64,000 bases of DNA, from assembly GCF_014201315.1 (NCBI RefSeq), contig NZ_JACHDY010000005.1, positions 186,001 to 250,000 on the forward strand, read 5' to 3'. Shown piece by piece: positions 52,304 to 60,704 of the stretch. The stretch's first letter is position 1. Each line of letters starts with the position of its first letter. Position numbers and translations under genes: made by a program. Source of the DNA: Edaphobacter lichenicola. Lineage in GTDB: Bacteria; Acidobacteriota; Terriglobia; Terriglobales; Acidobacteriaceae. The notes beneath the pieces are model-generated. The model made no database searches, was not told where the DNA came from, and worked only from the letters and a program-made list of their open reading frames with translations.

Positions 52304-54058
52304 CTACTTCGGCGATATCTCCTTCAACCCCTCCTGAGCCTCCTTCATCTGCTTCATCGCCTCCGCCATTCGCTGCTGCACCTCAACATTGATTTCCCTC
52401 TGCATATCTGCCATCTGCTGCTTGAATTCAGGACTATTCACCTGCGCCGTAGCCCGCGCAATCTCTTCCTGAATCCGCGGCATCTCCATCGTCTTCAGAT
52501 TCGCCGTCATCCTCTGCACCTCTACCATCTGCTCTTGGAACGCCTGGCTATGAACCATCTCATTAGCCTTTTGGGCCTCCAACTGCGCCTCAGCGATCTG
52601 TCTCTTGAACTCCGCACTATTCACCTTCGCGGAAGCTGCGGCGGCCTCAGCGATCTGCTTCCTGAACTCCGGGCTATTGATCTTCGCCGTTGCCGCAGCT
52701 ATTTCTTTACTAGCCTTTTCCATCTGCTGCCTTATCTGTTTGCGCTCCTCAGGAGTGAGCTTGCGAACCCGTCCATTGACGATCGTGACCGGCTCATCCT
52801 CCGAGCCTTCCCAGCGATAGACATACTTTCCCTTTCCTGCCACGACATCGGCCTGCTTCCCATAGGCCTTGACCTTGCGCTCCGCTGAATCCGAAGCAGC
52901 GGCATTCGGCGCAGCCTGCGGAGCTGCATCTGGCACAACCTGCGGAGTTGCATCTGGCACAACCTGCGGAGCCGCACTCTGTCCAACCTCCGGCAGCGGA
53001 GCCTGCATCTGCTCCTGCGCCATCGTCGGCGTCACATGAAACATCGCAGCCACCGCCATCGTCGCCACCATCGCCACCGCTCCGCCTGCCATACGAACCA
53101 CCTTCATTCGCACTCCCATCACCGCTCCACTCTCCATCAGTCTCATCACTCTCTCCTCCAGTACATTGCTGTGGAACAACCCAACCCCTGCCGTCTCCCT
53201 CTCAAACTCCCGCCCCGCCATCATGCCCTTCGCCAGCGCCAGCAGACACCGCGCATACCCGATCTCGGAGCGCATCTCCTCCGCAGCCATCGCGTCGCAC
53301 ACCATCTCGCGTGTCCGTCGAATCCGTCCCTGCACCCACTGTGTCACCGGATGCCAGCTCACCGGCAGCGCCACCAACTGGCAGACTGCATTCTCCAGCG
53401 TGTCCCTCCGCTTCACATGTGCCAGCTCATGCAGCAGCGCCGCTCTCATCTCCTCAGCCTCATACCGTGCAAACTCCACCGGCAGAAGAAGCACCGGCGC
53501 TATCACCCCCACGATCATCGGGCTCGAGATCTCCACACTCGCGCGCACCTGCGGCAGCCTGATGCGAAGCCGCCGCCCATAGTCCTCCAGCACTACAGTC
53601 TGTTCTCCCGCCAGGGTCACCTCCCGCGAGCGCTCCACCAGCCGCCGCGCCGCACGCCAGGCCCACACCACTCTCCACAGCCCAAACATCACCGCACCTG
53701 CATACAGGCTCACCACCCACCGCGCCGCCGTCACCGAAATCTCCACACGCCGCGGACGAAGCGACCCCACTGCCCGCTCCTCGCCAACCCTCTCCGTCCC
53801 CAAAACCTCACCAGCCGCCGCAACATCGCTAGCTCCCACCCGCAAGCCAACGTCCGGACGCACTCGAACCGGCGCCAGCTCTCCACCCATTCCATGCAGC
53901 GGAAGCAGTACCGCAAGACCCAGCACCATCAACCAGACTCCATGCTGCATCCTCGGCCCGGCCTTCACTGCTGCGAGCAACAACCACGCGCCGCCGGCCA
54001 GCATCGGCACCTGCCACAGCGCATTCGCCACATACTCCACCAGCGTCCGTTCGATCAT
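52304..54058 (-). CDS. M56 (BlaR1-like) membrane metallopeptidase with coiled-coil tail
   Basis: Three to four membrane helices precede the zinc motif HELAH (210-214), with a further Glu in REMVCDAMA. The BlaR1/MecR1 sensor C-terminus (penicillin-binding domain) is absent; instead, after a last helix (VAMVATMAVAAMFHVTP), ~250 residues form a helical, coiled-coil tail with repeated [VI]NS[PA]EF[RK].Q[IM]A blocks. It overlaps the upstream blaI-type gene by 4 bases, so both are co-translated. The signal it senses is unknown; cleavage of the BlaI-like repressor is the family role. Confidence 0.9.
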   Translation of the reverse strand: MIERTLVEYVANALWQVPMLAGGAWLLLAAVKAGPRMQHGVWLMVLGLAVLLPLHGMGGELAPVRVRPDVGLRVGASDVAAAGEVLGTERVGEERAVGSLRPRRVEISVTAARWVVSLYAGAVMFGLWRVVWAWRAARRLVERSREVTLAGEQTVVLEDYGRRLRIRLPQVRASVEISSPMIVGVIAPVLLLPVEFARYEAEEMRAALLHELAHVKRRDTLENAVCQLVALPVSWHPVTQWVQGRIRRTREMVCDAMAAEEMRSEIGYARCLLALAKGMMAGREFERETAGVGLFHSNVLEERVMRLMESGAVMGVRMKVVRMAGGAVAMVATMAVAAMFHVTPTMAQEQMQAPLPEVGQSAAPQVVPDATPQVVPDAAPQAAPNAAASDSAERKVKAYGKQADVVAGKGKYVYRWEGSEDEPVTIVNGRVRKLTPEERKQIRQQMEKASKEIAAATAKINSPEFRKQIAEAAAASAKVNSAEFKRQIAEAQLEAQKANEMVHSQAFQEQMVEVQRMTANLKTMEMPRIQEEIARATAQVNSPEFKQQMADMQREINVEVQQRMAEAMKQMKEAQEGLKEISPK

Positions 54059-54456
54059 CTCTCCTCCTTCGCCGCATCACGCTCCGCCGCCGCCAGCCTC
54101 TTTCCCACCCGCTCCAACTCCTCCGCGCTGATCTGCCGCGCATCCACCATCGCCATCAGCAACGCCTCGCTGGAGCCGCCAAACATCCGCTTCACCATGT
54201 CGTTCAACGCGCTCCCCGTCGCCCGCTCCCGGCTCACCGCGGCCCGGTAACGAAACGCACGCCCCTCCTGCACCCGCTTCACCTTGCTCTTGCGCAGCAG
54301 CACATTCAACATCGTCTGCACCGTCGTGTAGGCCAGCTCCGCCTTCAACTTCGGCTGAACCTCGCTCACCGTGCACGGCCCCGCCTCCCACAGAACCTGC
54401 ATAATCTCCAGCTCCAGCGGGGTCAGCCCCTGATTCGTCATCCTCTGCGTCGTCAC
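54055..54456 (-). CDS. BlaI/MecI-family transcriptional repressor
   Basis: A winged helix is visible (LTPLELEIMQVLWEAGPCTV, AYTTVQTMLNVLLRKSKV, EGRAFRYRAAV). Start GTG at 54456 has AGGAGG 7 bases upstream. It overlaps the M56 gene by 4 bases, the classic repressor-sensor protease pair. The C-terminal ~40 residues (SEALLMAMVDARQISAEELERVGKRL) form the dimerisation part where the protease cuts in relatives. A candidate operator lies just upstream. Confidence 0.93.
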   Translation of the reverse strand: MTTQRMTNQGLTPLELEIMQVLWEAGPCTVSEVQPKLKAELAYTTVQTMLNVLLRKSKVKRVQEGRAFRYRAAVSRERATGSALNDMVKRMFGGSSEALLMAMVDARQISAEELERVGKRLAAAERDAAKEER

Positions 54457-54472
54457 CCACCCACCTCCTAAT

Positions 54473-54489
54473 GCTTTAGTAGATTAAGC
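54473..54489. promoter_or_regulatory. Imperfect palindrome, candidate BlaI-type operator
   Basis: GCTTTA-GTAGA-TTAAGC (one mismatch) lies ~17 bases before the repressor start; a second palindrome-like TCCTTTAGGA is at ~54517-54526. The half-site CTTTAGT resembles BlaI/CopY operators of the A/T-rich TTAGTNNACTAAA kind. Inference. Confidence 0.4.
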
Positions 54490-54615
54490 AGCAACCCACT
54501 CTCTTTTGTCAACTAATCCTTTAGGACTTTATTCAAAACCTGGGAGAGACAGGTAGAGAGACAGTAGACTGGAAGGCAATTCGCAACTTCCACCACGGCG
54601 GACGAGGGAACCAGA

Positions 54616-56457
54616 ATGTTTCGAAGCAACCGGATCGGCAGGGTATCAGCAGCAGCAGGGATAGTGGTTCTACTCCTCTTCGCAACCAGCAGCCATGCGC
54701 AGGCCACCGGCGCAAATCCGCCCAGGATGCAGCTCCCCGCAGACCAGAGAGCCTTCGACGCCGCCCGCGCCACCGTCGATCCCGCAGAGCGCCTCGCCGC
54801 CATGCAGCTCTTCCTCAAGAACTACCCCAAGAGCACAAGAGTCAGTCGCGCCCAGAGCGACATCTTCGACACCCTCGTCAAATACTTCCCGCAACGCACC
54901 GCCGAGATCGACACCCAGGCCAAGATCGTGGTCAAAGACGCCGGCAAAGGTCTAGGCAAGCTCTACACCGAGATCGACGTCGCCGACAGTCTTGCCGAGG
55001 CGAACGACACCGGCGTCGATCTTCCCCGCGCCGAAAAGCTCGGCAAAGACGCCTCCAGCAAATTCAACGAAGCCGACTTCGACAAAGACGCCCTCGCCAA
55101 CGCGAAGAAGTATAAGTACCCCGCGCCCACCGCCGCGACAATGCACTCCAGGTTCACCAAAGGCCGCGCCAACGCCCTCGCCGCACTCGCCAAAGTCGAG
55201 ATGGACGAGCACAAACCTGAGCCCGCGGCAGCTCTGATCGATCAGGCCTACGCCCTCGATCCCACCGTAGCCGAGGTCAACCTCCTGCGCGGAGAGCAGG
55301 CGCTCGATCAGCACAAAGACGCAGCAGCCCTCGAAGACCTCGAGCGCGCCCAGCTCACCGGCGAACTCAAATCCCCCTGGCGCGAAAAGATGATGGAGCT
55401 CTACCGCAGCGCCCACGGAGGCAGCGATCAGGGCTTTCTCGCCGACATGGACGCCCAGTACGCTCGCATCTTTCCCGACCCGTTCACCCCCCAACCGGCG
55501 AAGCCAACCGACGGCAGCCGTACCGCACTGCTCGAGCTCTTCACCGGCTCCGCCTGCGACCCCTGCGTCAGCGCCGACCTCGCCGTCGACGCCCTCCTCA
55601 AGACCTATTCCCGCAACCAGCTCGTCGTCCTCGCCTTCGATCAGCACATCCCAGACCCTGATCCCCTCGCCAACCCCGACTCCATCGCCCGCGCAAAGTC
55701 CTACGGCGTCGCCTTCACTCCCACATCCAAGCTCAATGGCAAAAACCTATGGGAGGGCGGAGGCCCACGCGCCAACGCCGAAACTTCCTACGACGAAGCC
55801 ATCAAGAAAATCGACGCCGACGCCAACAAACCCAGCGGCGTGCAGTTGCAGCTCACCGCAACCCGCAGCCCGGACGGCATGATCCAGGCCAGCGCCACCG
55901 TCTCGATCGACAACCCGCAGCTCCTGCAGCAAAGCCTCGCCCCCGATCCCCCGGCGAAGGCAGCCGACGACAAAACACCCGCAGCTATCCCCGCACCCGC
56001 AGCCCAGTCCGCTCCAATCGAACCGCACCTCGTCGCCAACTTCGCCCTCGTAGAAGACGACGTACGCTACAGCGGCGAAAACGGAATCCGCTTCCACCGC
56101 ATGGTCGTCCGCTCTCTCGCGCAGCCCGCAGGCACCGGCTCCCCCGTCGAACCCGGCAAGACCCTCGAAGCCACCTTCGATCCCGCAGCCGTCAGCGCCA
56201 CCCTCAAAACCTATCTCGACACCTACGAGCAAAAGAACGATCGCTTCGGAAAGGTCCAGTTCCTCGCCAAAGACACCACTCTCGAACCCGCCCACCTCGC
56301 CATCGCCGCCTGGGTTGAAGACACCGCCACCCACCGCGTCCTCCAGGCCGCCTTCGTCCCCATCGCCTCTACCGGCGACCAGATCCATCAGACGCAATCG
56401 GAGCCGCCAACGCAACGACAGTCCGAGGCCGTAGCGAAGACCGGAGCTGCAAAATGA
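54616..56457 (+). CDS. Exported thioredoxin-fold protein with helical N-terminal half
   Basis: A signal peptide (ends SSHAQ) is followed by a helical, TPR-like part (~35-270; AERLAAMQLFLKNYPKSTRV, PAAALIDQAYALDPTVAEV). A thioredoxin-like domain then starts at ALLELFTGSACDPCVSADLA with CDPC near residues 314-317, and YGVAFTPTSKLNG as the cis-Pro region. A beta-rich C-terminal half follows (~400-590). CDPC instead of CGHC suggests a redox or thiol-binding role in the periplasm. Immediately downstream is a DsbD-alpha gene, so a redox partnership is likely. Confidence 0.85.
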   Translation: MFRSNRIGRVSAAAGIVVLLLFATSSHAQATGANPPRMQLPADQRAFDAARATVDPAERLAAMQLFLKNYPKSTRVSRAQSDIFDTLVKYFPQRTAEIDTQAKIVVKDAGKGLGKLYTEIDVADSLAEANDTGVDLPRAEKLGKDASSKFNEADFDKDALANAKKYKYPAPTAATMHSRFTKGRANALAALAKVEMDEHKPEPAAALIDQAYALDPTVAEVNLLRGEQALDQHKDAAALEDLERAQLTGELKSPWREKMMELYRSAHGGSDQGFLADMDAQYARIFPDPFTPQPAKPTDGSRTALLELFTGSACDPCVSADLAVDALLKTYSRNQLVVLAFDQHIPDPDPLANPDSIARAKSYGVAFTPTSKLNGKNLWEGGGPRANAETSYDEAIKKIDADANKPSGVQLQLTATRSPDGMIQASATVSIDNPQLLQQSLAPDPPAKAADDKTPAAIPAPAAQSAPIEPHLVANFALVEDDVRYSGENGIRFHRMVVRSLAQPAGTGSPVEPGKTLEATFDPAAVSATLKTYLDTYEQKNDRFGKVQFLAKDTTLEPAHLAIAAWVEDTATHRVLQAAFVPIASTGDQIHQTQSEPPTQRQSEAVAKTGAAK

Positions 56458-56488
56458 AATCAAGCTCCAAAATGAAGCCACGCTCCAC

Positions 56489-56977
56489 ATGAAGCCTAGC
56501 TCTACTCGCCTCATCCTCGCCGCAGCTTACGCCGTCCTAAGCCTCACACCCGCCCATGCCGCGAAGCCGCCCGTCCAATGGCAGATCAAAAACCCACCCA
56601 CCAAACCCCTCAAGCAGGGAGCGAAGATCAACCTCGCCCTCACCGGCCAGATCAACTCAGGCTGGCACCTCTACGCTCTTGAAGAGCCCACCGGAGGCCC
56701 CGTCGCCACGGTCATCGGCCTCACCGAAGGCGACCCCGCCGATCTCCTTCGCGTAGAAGAGGCAAAGCCGAAGATCCTCCTCGATCCCCTCTTCAACGTG
56801 CAAACCGGCTTCTTCGAAACCACCGCCGATTTCACCCTGCACCTGACGCTCGCAAAGAACGCACCCCTCGGGGCCTCCGCGCTCCACGTCCTCGTCCGCT
56901 ACCAATCCTGCAACGACCGCGTCTGCCTACCACCCCACACCGACACCGTCGAAGTCCCCATCACCTTCACAAAATAA
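56489..56977 (+). CDS. Stand-alone DsbD N-terminal (alpha) domain protein
   Basis: Signal peptide ~1-24. The mature ~135 residues match the DsbD-alpha / DsbC-like immunoglobulin fold (KINLALTGQINSGWHLYALE, EGDPADLLRVEEAKPK, and LVRYQSCNDRVCLPP). The Cys pair C-x4-C in the last block corresponds to the DsbD Cys103/Cys109 pair (family knowledge; C-x5-C in E. coli). The transmembrane and C-terminal thioredoxin parts of DsbD are missing. It follows the CDPC protein by 31 bases. Confidence 0.88.
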   Translation: MKPSSTRLILAAAYAVLSLTPAHAAKPPVQWQIKNPPTKPLKQGAKINLALTGQINSGWHLYALEEPTGGPVATVIGLTEGDPADLLRVEEAKPKILLDPLFNVQTGFFETTADFTLHLTLAKNAPLGASALHVLVRYQSCNDRVCLPPHTDTVEVPITFTK

Positions 56978-56997
56978 ATCTCAGCGCCATCAACACC

Positions 56998-57966
56998 CTA
57001 AGCCAGCCCAGTCGACTCCGCCTGCTCCTGCGCATGATAGCTACTCCGCACCAGTGGCCCACTCTCCACATGCTTGAAGCCCATCCCCAGCGCCTCATGC
57101 TTTAGAAAAGCAAACTCCTCCGGCGTATAGTACCGAGCCATCGGCAGGTGATCCCGGCTCGGCCGCAGGTACTGCCCAATCGTCAGAATATCCACCTTCC
57201 GATCCGCCAGATCGCGAAACACCGCCAGCAGCTCGTGCATCTCCTCGCCCATCCCCACAATAATTCCTGTCTTGGTTACAAAAGGACGGGTTACAAATGG
57301 CCGATCCCCCAGCGACTCGCCAAACATCTCAGCCGCAAGCTCCTTCGCATGCTCTAAAAACCGCAGCGACTTCTCATACCGCCCACCACTCTTCGCGACC
57401 CGATAAAGCCGCGGCACTGTCTCAATATTGTGGTTCAGAATCTCCGGCCACGCCGCCACCACCAGCCGCAGCGCCTCTTCGTTTCCCTGAAAGTCCGGCG
57501 TCAGCACCTCCACCCTGCACCCCGGAGCCTGCATCCGAATCTCTTCAATCACACTCACAAACGCCCGCGCCGCGCCCACATTATCGTCATCGCGATTCAC
57601 GCTCGTAATCACCGCATGCGCCAGCCCAAGCTGCGCCACCGCATAAGCCACCCGCCGCGGCTCATCGAAATCAATCGGCTCCGGCTTCCCCTTCGGCACC
57701 GCGCAAAACCCGCACCGCCGCGTGCAAAGATTCCCCAGCATCATGAACGTAGCCGACTTCTGATTCCAGCACTCGCCAATATTCGGGCACTGCGCGCTCT
57801 CGCACACCGTATGCAGGTTCAGCTCGCGCGCCATCTTCTTCAGGTTATGAAAGGTCTCCCCCATCGGAGCCTTCGCCTTCAACCACGCCGGCTTCGGCGC
57901 AGGCTTACGCGGCGTCAGATCAATCTGCACCAGCTCTGGAGTCAACGGGGCCACGGGCGGAGTCAT
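56998..57966 (-). CDS. lipA: Lipoyl synthase
   Basis: The radical SAM enzyme has the two [4Fe-4S] sites: auxiliary Cys55/Cys60/Cys66 in CESAQCPNIGEC and the SAM site Cys81/Cys85/Cys88 in CTRRCGFC. FMMLGNLCTRRCGFC, AVPKGKP and SVNRDD are typical, as is TIGQYLRP. It inserts sulfur at C6 and C8 of octanoyl chains on lipoyl domains. LipB is not nearby. Convergent with the DsbD-alpha gene (20 bases apart). Confidence 0.97.
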   Translation of the reverse strand: MTPPVAPLTPELVQIDLTPRKPAPKPAWLKAKAPMGETFHNLKKMARELNLHTVCESAQCPNIGECWNQKSATFMMLGNLCTRRCGFCAVPKGKPEPIDFDEPRRVAYAVAQLGLAHAVITSVNRDDDNVGAARAFVSVIEEIRMQAPGCRVEVLTPDFQGNEEALRLVVAAWPEILNHNIETVPRLYRVAKSGGRYEKSLRFLEHAKELAAEMFGESLGDRPFVTRPFVTKTGIIVGMGEEMHELLAVFRDLADRKVDILTIGQYLRPSRDHLPMARYYTPEEFAFLKHEALGMGFKHVESGPLVRSSYHAQEQAESTGLA

Positions 57967-58066
57967 CCCTCAATTGTATCCAACCGCCCCAAAACCCTGC
58001 CCCACAACCCGCAGACCCACGCCTTCAACGAACCCTCCACGCCGGTCTGCGGGTCCTCAGGCGAAT

Positions 58067-58816
58067 CTAATCCTTCAAGCCCAGCGTCACCCGAGCGTTG
58101 TCCAGCACTTTAACCCATCCAGGATCCGGCGACGTGCTCGAAGCATACTCATCGTGCCAGTTCCACCACTTATACGGCACCGTCTGCGGGTAGCCCTTAG
58201 GAGAATCCTCCCATTCCTCCTGCCGCCCCAGCGCAGTCATGTCCAGATAGCTCCACACGCTCCCCATCGCCTCATCCCCGCGGCTGTTGATGAAGTACGT
58301 GCGAAACACCTTATCGCCATCGCGGATAAACGCGTTATGACCATGCCATTGGTCCACGCCAAAGTCCACATCGAAGCCATCGGTGATGGTGTACCACGGC
58401 ATCGTCCAGCCCATCCGCTTCTTCAGTCGCTCAATCTCCGGCTGCGACGCGCGCGAGGCGTAGACCAGGGTCGTATCGCGCGCGTTCAGATGCGAGAGAT
58501 GCGACACCTGGTCCGCACCCAGCGAGCAGCCCCGACACGCATGGTCAGGCCAGCCAAACACGCCCGGTTCGAAGAAAGCCCGATAGACGATCAGCTGACG
58601 TCGCCCCTCGAACAGATCCAGCAGGCTCGCCTTCCCCCTCGGCCCCTCGAACTCGTACTGCTTCTCCACCGCCATCCACGGCATCCGCCGACGCTCGGCA
58701 GCCAACGCGTCACGCTCCCGCGTAAGCTGTTTCTCCCTCGCCAGCAGCCCCTCGCGAGCCGCAAGCCACTCCGCCTGCGACACGACCTTCGCCTTCTCCA
58801 TCATGCTCGTTGACAT
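58067..58816 (-). CDS. DUF899 (thioredoxin-like) protein
   Basis: The family signature is present: MPWMAVEKQYEFEGPRG, LLDLFEGRRQLIVYRAFFEP (region), HACRGCSLGADQVSHLSHLN, and GFDVDFGVDQWHGHNAFI. The CRGC motif and Trp/His-rich stretch make it related to thioredoxin-like proteins without a classical CxxC active site. It is the last gene of the ArsR-SRPBCC-DinB-miniprotein operon. Reaction unknown. Confidence 0.88.
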   Translation of the reverse strand: MSTSMMEKAKVVSQAEWLAAREGLLAREKQLTRERDALAAERRRMPWMAVEKQYEFEGPRGKASLLDLFEGRRQLIVYRAFFEPGVFGWPDHACRGCSLGADQVSHLSHLNARDTTLVYASRASQPEIERLKKRMGWTMPWYTITDGFDVDFGVDQWHGHNAFIRDGDKVFRTYFINSRGDEAMGSVWSYLDMTALGRQEEWEDSPKGYPQTVPYKWWNWHDEYASSTSPDPGWVKVLDNARVTLGLKD

Positions 58817-58827
58817 CTTCTCTCTCC

Positions 58828-58989
58828 TTATTCAGTTGAGTGATTTGAGTTCGAAGCGATCTCTCCCGCTCCGTTCTCTTCTCGAGACAGCTTCCCGCCG
58901 AGCTTTCTGATTGCAATAGCAGCCAGTCCACCCGAAGAGGTGACGCTGCCGGCAATCAGCGCTGCAGTTGCCAGGCACACAGGACACAT
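58828..58989 (-). CDS. 53-residue MCPVC miniprotein
   Basis: AAGGAGGAG lies directly before the ATG at 58989. The product starts MCPVCLATAALIAGSVTSSG, then GLAAIAIRKLGGKLSREEN and a polar end. It has a short CxxC at the N-terminus and one Ala/Ile-rich helix, so it may be a membrane or metal-binding peptide. It is too short for most gene finders. It lies 12 bases before the DUF899 gene and after DinB, inside the operon. Confidence 0.8.
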   Translation of the reverse strand: MCPVCLATAALIAGSVTSSGGLAAIAIRKLGGKLSREENGAGEIASNSNHSTE

Positions 58990-59018
58990 AGGCTTCTCCT
59001 CCTTGCGATACGGGCTGA

Positions 59019-59534
59019 TTACGCCGGCTGAGGCTCCGGTTGGAGTGCTGAGCTCTCGTCGGCACTAGGACCCCAGCTTGACGGCACAGCAACGTCGAGC
59101 AGGCGCAGGTAGACGCAGAACTGACCGCGGTGCTGGTACCAGTGGTTGAGCATGATATTGCGCAGGAAGGCGATGCGCGGCATGGCTACTAGCTCCCGAT
59201 CGCCGTCGACGATGCGCCAGATTGCGTTCATCGCCGCGTCATCGAATCCCGGCAGCACCTCGCGCACCGTCGCCACGCTCTGGTCCAACGTGTCGAGCAC
59301 CTGCTGCACGCTTACCGGTTGGGGGAACTGGAAGTCTGGTGGCGGAATCTCGTTCTTCTGAGCGCCGCGAACGACTCCTTCGGGCACAAACGCGAGGTGA
59401 TAGGCCAGTTGCCCAGCGGTCAACGATCTGGGGTGTGGCTTCCAGGTGAGCGAGTTCTCAGGAAGGCGCTCCAGAAACCTCCGCGTAACTGGGACCTGAG
59501 CTTCAAACTCTGCGAGTAAGTATTGTGCGAGCAT
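59019..59534 (-). CDS. DinB-fold (four-helix, metal-binding) protein
   Basis: I chose ATG 59534 (AAGGAG upstream), not 59651, which lies inside the previous gene. The fold is the DinB/YfiT four-helix bundle, with His46 in GQLAYHLAFV and His residues in NHWYQHRGQ as metal ligands. Such proteins are thiol-dependent metalloenzymes (DinB-like, mycothiol or bacillithiol type S-transferases in some lineages); the substrate is unknown here. Second-last unit of the operon. Confidence 0.87.
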   Translation of the reverse strand: MLAQYLLAEFEAQVPVTRRFLERLPENSLTWKPHPRSLTAGQLAYHLAFVPEGVVRGAQKNEIPPPDFQFPQPVSVQQVLDTLDQSVATVREVLPGFDDAAMNAIWRIVDGDRELVAMPRIAFLRNIMLNHWYQHRGQFCVYLRLLDVAVPSSWGPSADESSALQPEPQPA

Positions 59535-59610
59535 TTGGTTCTCCTTTCGGGTTTGTGTCCTTCCAGGCGGATCAGGAGTTGAACTGGTGCGCTCCTGGTT
59601 AATGGAGCCA

Positions 59611-60069
59611 CTATCGGCGCGCTGCCTCGGCGTGCTTGCGAACACGCTCATGCATCGAATTCCAGCCGTTCGGCATCCCTGCCTTGTCTTTCTCCGTCAG
59701 CAAGCCGAGCGCCGTGTGCTTGAAGGTGATCAGCGTTCCCCCAGCGACTTCACTCAGCCGATACTGCACGTTGTTCACCAGCGGGAACGACGCGAACAAC
59801 GGACCAGCGAACTCCAGCAGCGAAGGCCGCTTGATCGCCTGCACATTGGCCCAGAAGTGCCCATTGCCATCGCCCAGGTCGCGGTACCACCTGCCCCCAG
59901 GCCACGCTTCAATCTTCATGTTCAGCGACTTGCCGTCGGTTGTCTCATTGCCGGGGCCCAGCTGCTCCAGCAGCGCGGCAAAGGTTACATCCAGCGGCGC
60001 TTTCACGTGGATCTCCTGGTTGATCGTAAAAGTGATGTCTTCGAGCGTCTTGTCAGTAGCAATCATCAT
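59611..60069 (-). CDS. SRPBCC-fold (AHSA1-like) protein
   Basis: The START-like fold is recognisable by EIHVKAPLDVTFAALLEQLGP, EAWPGGRWYRDLGDGNGHFW and TLITFKHTALGLL. The protein likely binds a hydrophobic ligand. It starts 6 bases after the ArsR gene stop, so it is co-transcribed and probably ArsR-regulated. The position of the DinB ribosome site is inside the 3' end region. Confidence 0.88.
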   Translation of the reverse strand: MMIATDKTLEDITFTINQEIHVKAPLDVTFAALLEQLGPGNETTDGKSLNMKIEAWPGGRWYRDLGDGNGHFWANVQAIKRPSLLEFAGPLFASFPLVNNVQYRLSEVAGGTLITFKHTALGLLTEKDKAGMPNGWNSMHERVRKHAEAARR

Positions 60070-60075
60070 CTCTCC

Positions 60076-60468
60076 TTATGGTTTTGAGTCTGGTGGTTTT
60101 GAGCCCGGTGTTTTTGAGTCTGCGTTCCAATCTGCCGAGCCCCGGCCGACCGTAGCCTCCGCCAGCTCCTTCACGCGAAGCAACTGGTGCTGCCAGTACC
60201 GCTCAAACGTTGCAGCCCACTCGTGCATTGGCCGTATCGCCTCGGCGTTGGTTCGGTACAGCTTCTGGCGACCCTGGCAACGCATCCGAACCAGCCCCAC
60301 GTCGCGCAGCACCCGCAGATGCTTGGAGACCGAAGGCTGTTCCAGGCCAAGAGCAGCCACAATCTCTCCAACCGGCCGCTCGGCCCCGGCAAGATAGCTC
60401 AAAATCTCCCGCCGCCGAGGCTCAGCAACCGCATTGAAACTGTCCGAAGTGGTGGTCGCCCTTGCCAT
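60076..60468 (-). CDS. ArsR-family transcriptional regulator
   Basis: The winged helix is clear: FNAVAEPRRREILSYLAG, RPVGEIVAALGLEQPSVSKHLRVL (region), GLVRMRCQGRQKLYRTN. No Cys metal site of the classic ArsR/SmtB kind is visible. The start is the ATG at 60468 rather than TTG 60474. A promoter whose predicted start point lies only a few bases upstream suggests a leaderless mRNA. The tail (DSKTPGSKPPDSKP) is low complexity. It heads the operon SRPBCC-DinB-miniprotein-DUF899. Confidence 0.9.
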   Translation of the reverse strand: MARATTTSDSFNAVAEPRRREILSYLAGAERPVGEIVAALGLEQPSVSKHLRVLRDVGLVRMRCQGRQKLYRTNAEAIRPMHEWAATFERYWQHQLLRVKELAEATVGRGSADWNADSKTPGSKPPDSKP

Positions 60469-60477
60469 GCCCAAAAC

Positions 60478-60505
60478 ATTACATGCCGATATGGGAATAT
60501 GTCAA
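60478..60505 (-). promoter_or_regulatory. Probable ArsR-operon promoter with ATAT palindrome
   Basis: On the minus strand: TTGACA (60505-60500), 16 bases, TGTAAT (60483-60478). Between them lies ATATTCCCATAT, a perfect inverted repeat suited to ArsR binding. The ATG is ~10 bases past the -10 box. Confidence 0.6.
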
Positions 60506-60704
60506 GCGTCCCGTCTGCTTTTTACGTTGTGGGCAGTCCTGACACCGTCTCTCCTCCCCCGGTACACAGAAAGTAATGACCCGGAAGTCGTAGACGTAAC
60601 TGGAGAAAGAGCATGGATAGATTACGAACTGGGCATATGCTCACCATTAGGGACTCTTACGCCACGTGCACCGCACAGCAGAGAAGTACGGAGGATGAAC
60701 CTCA

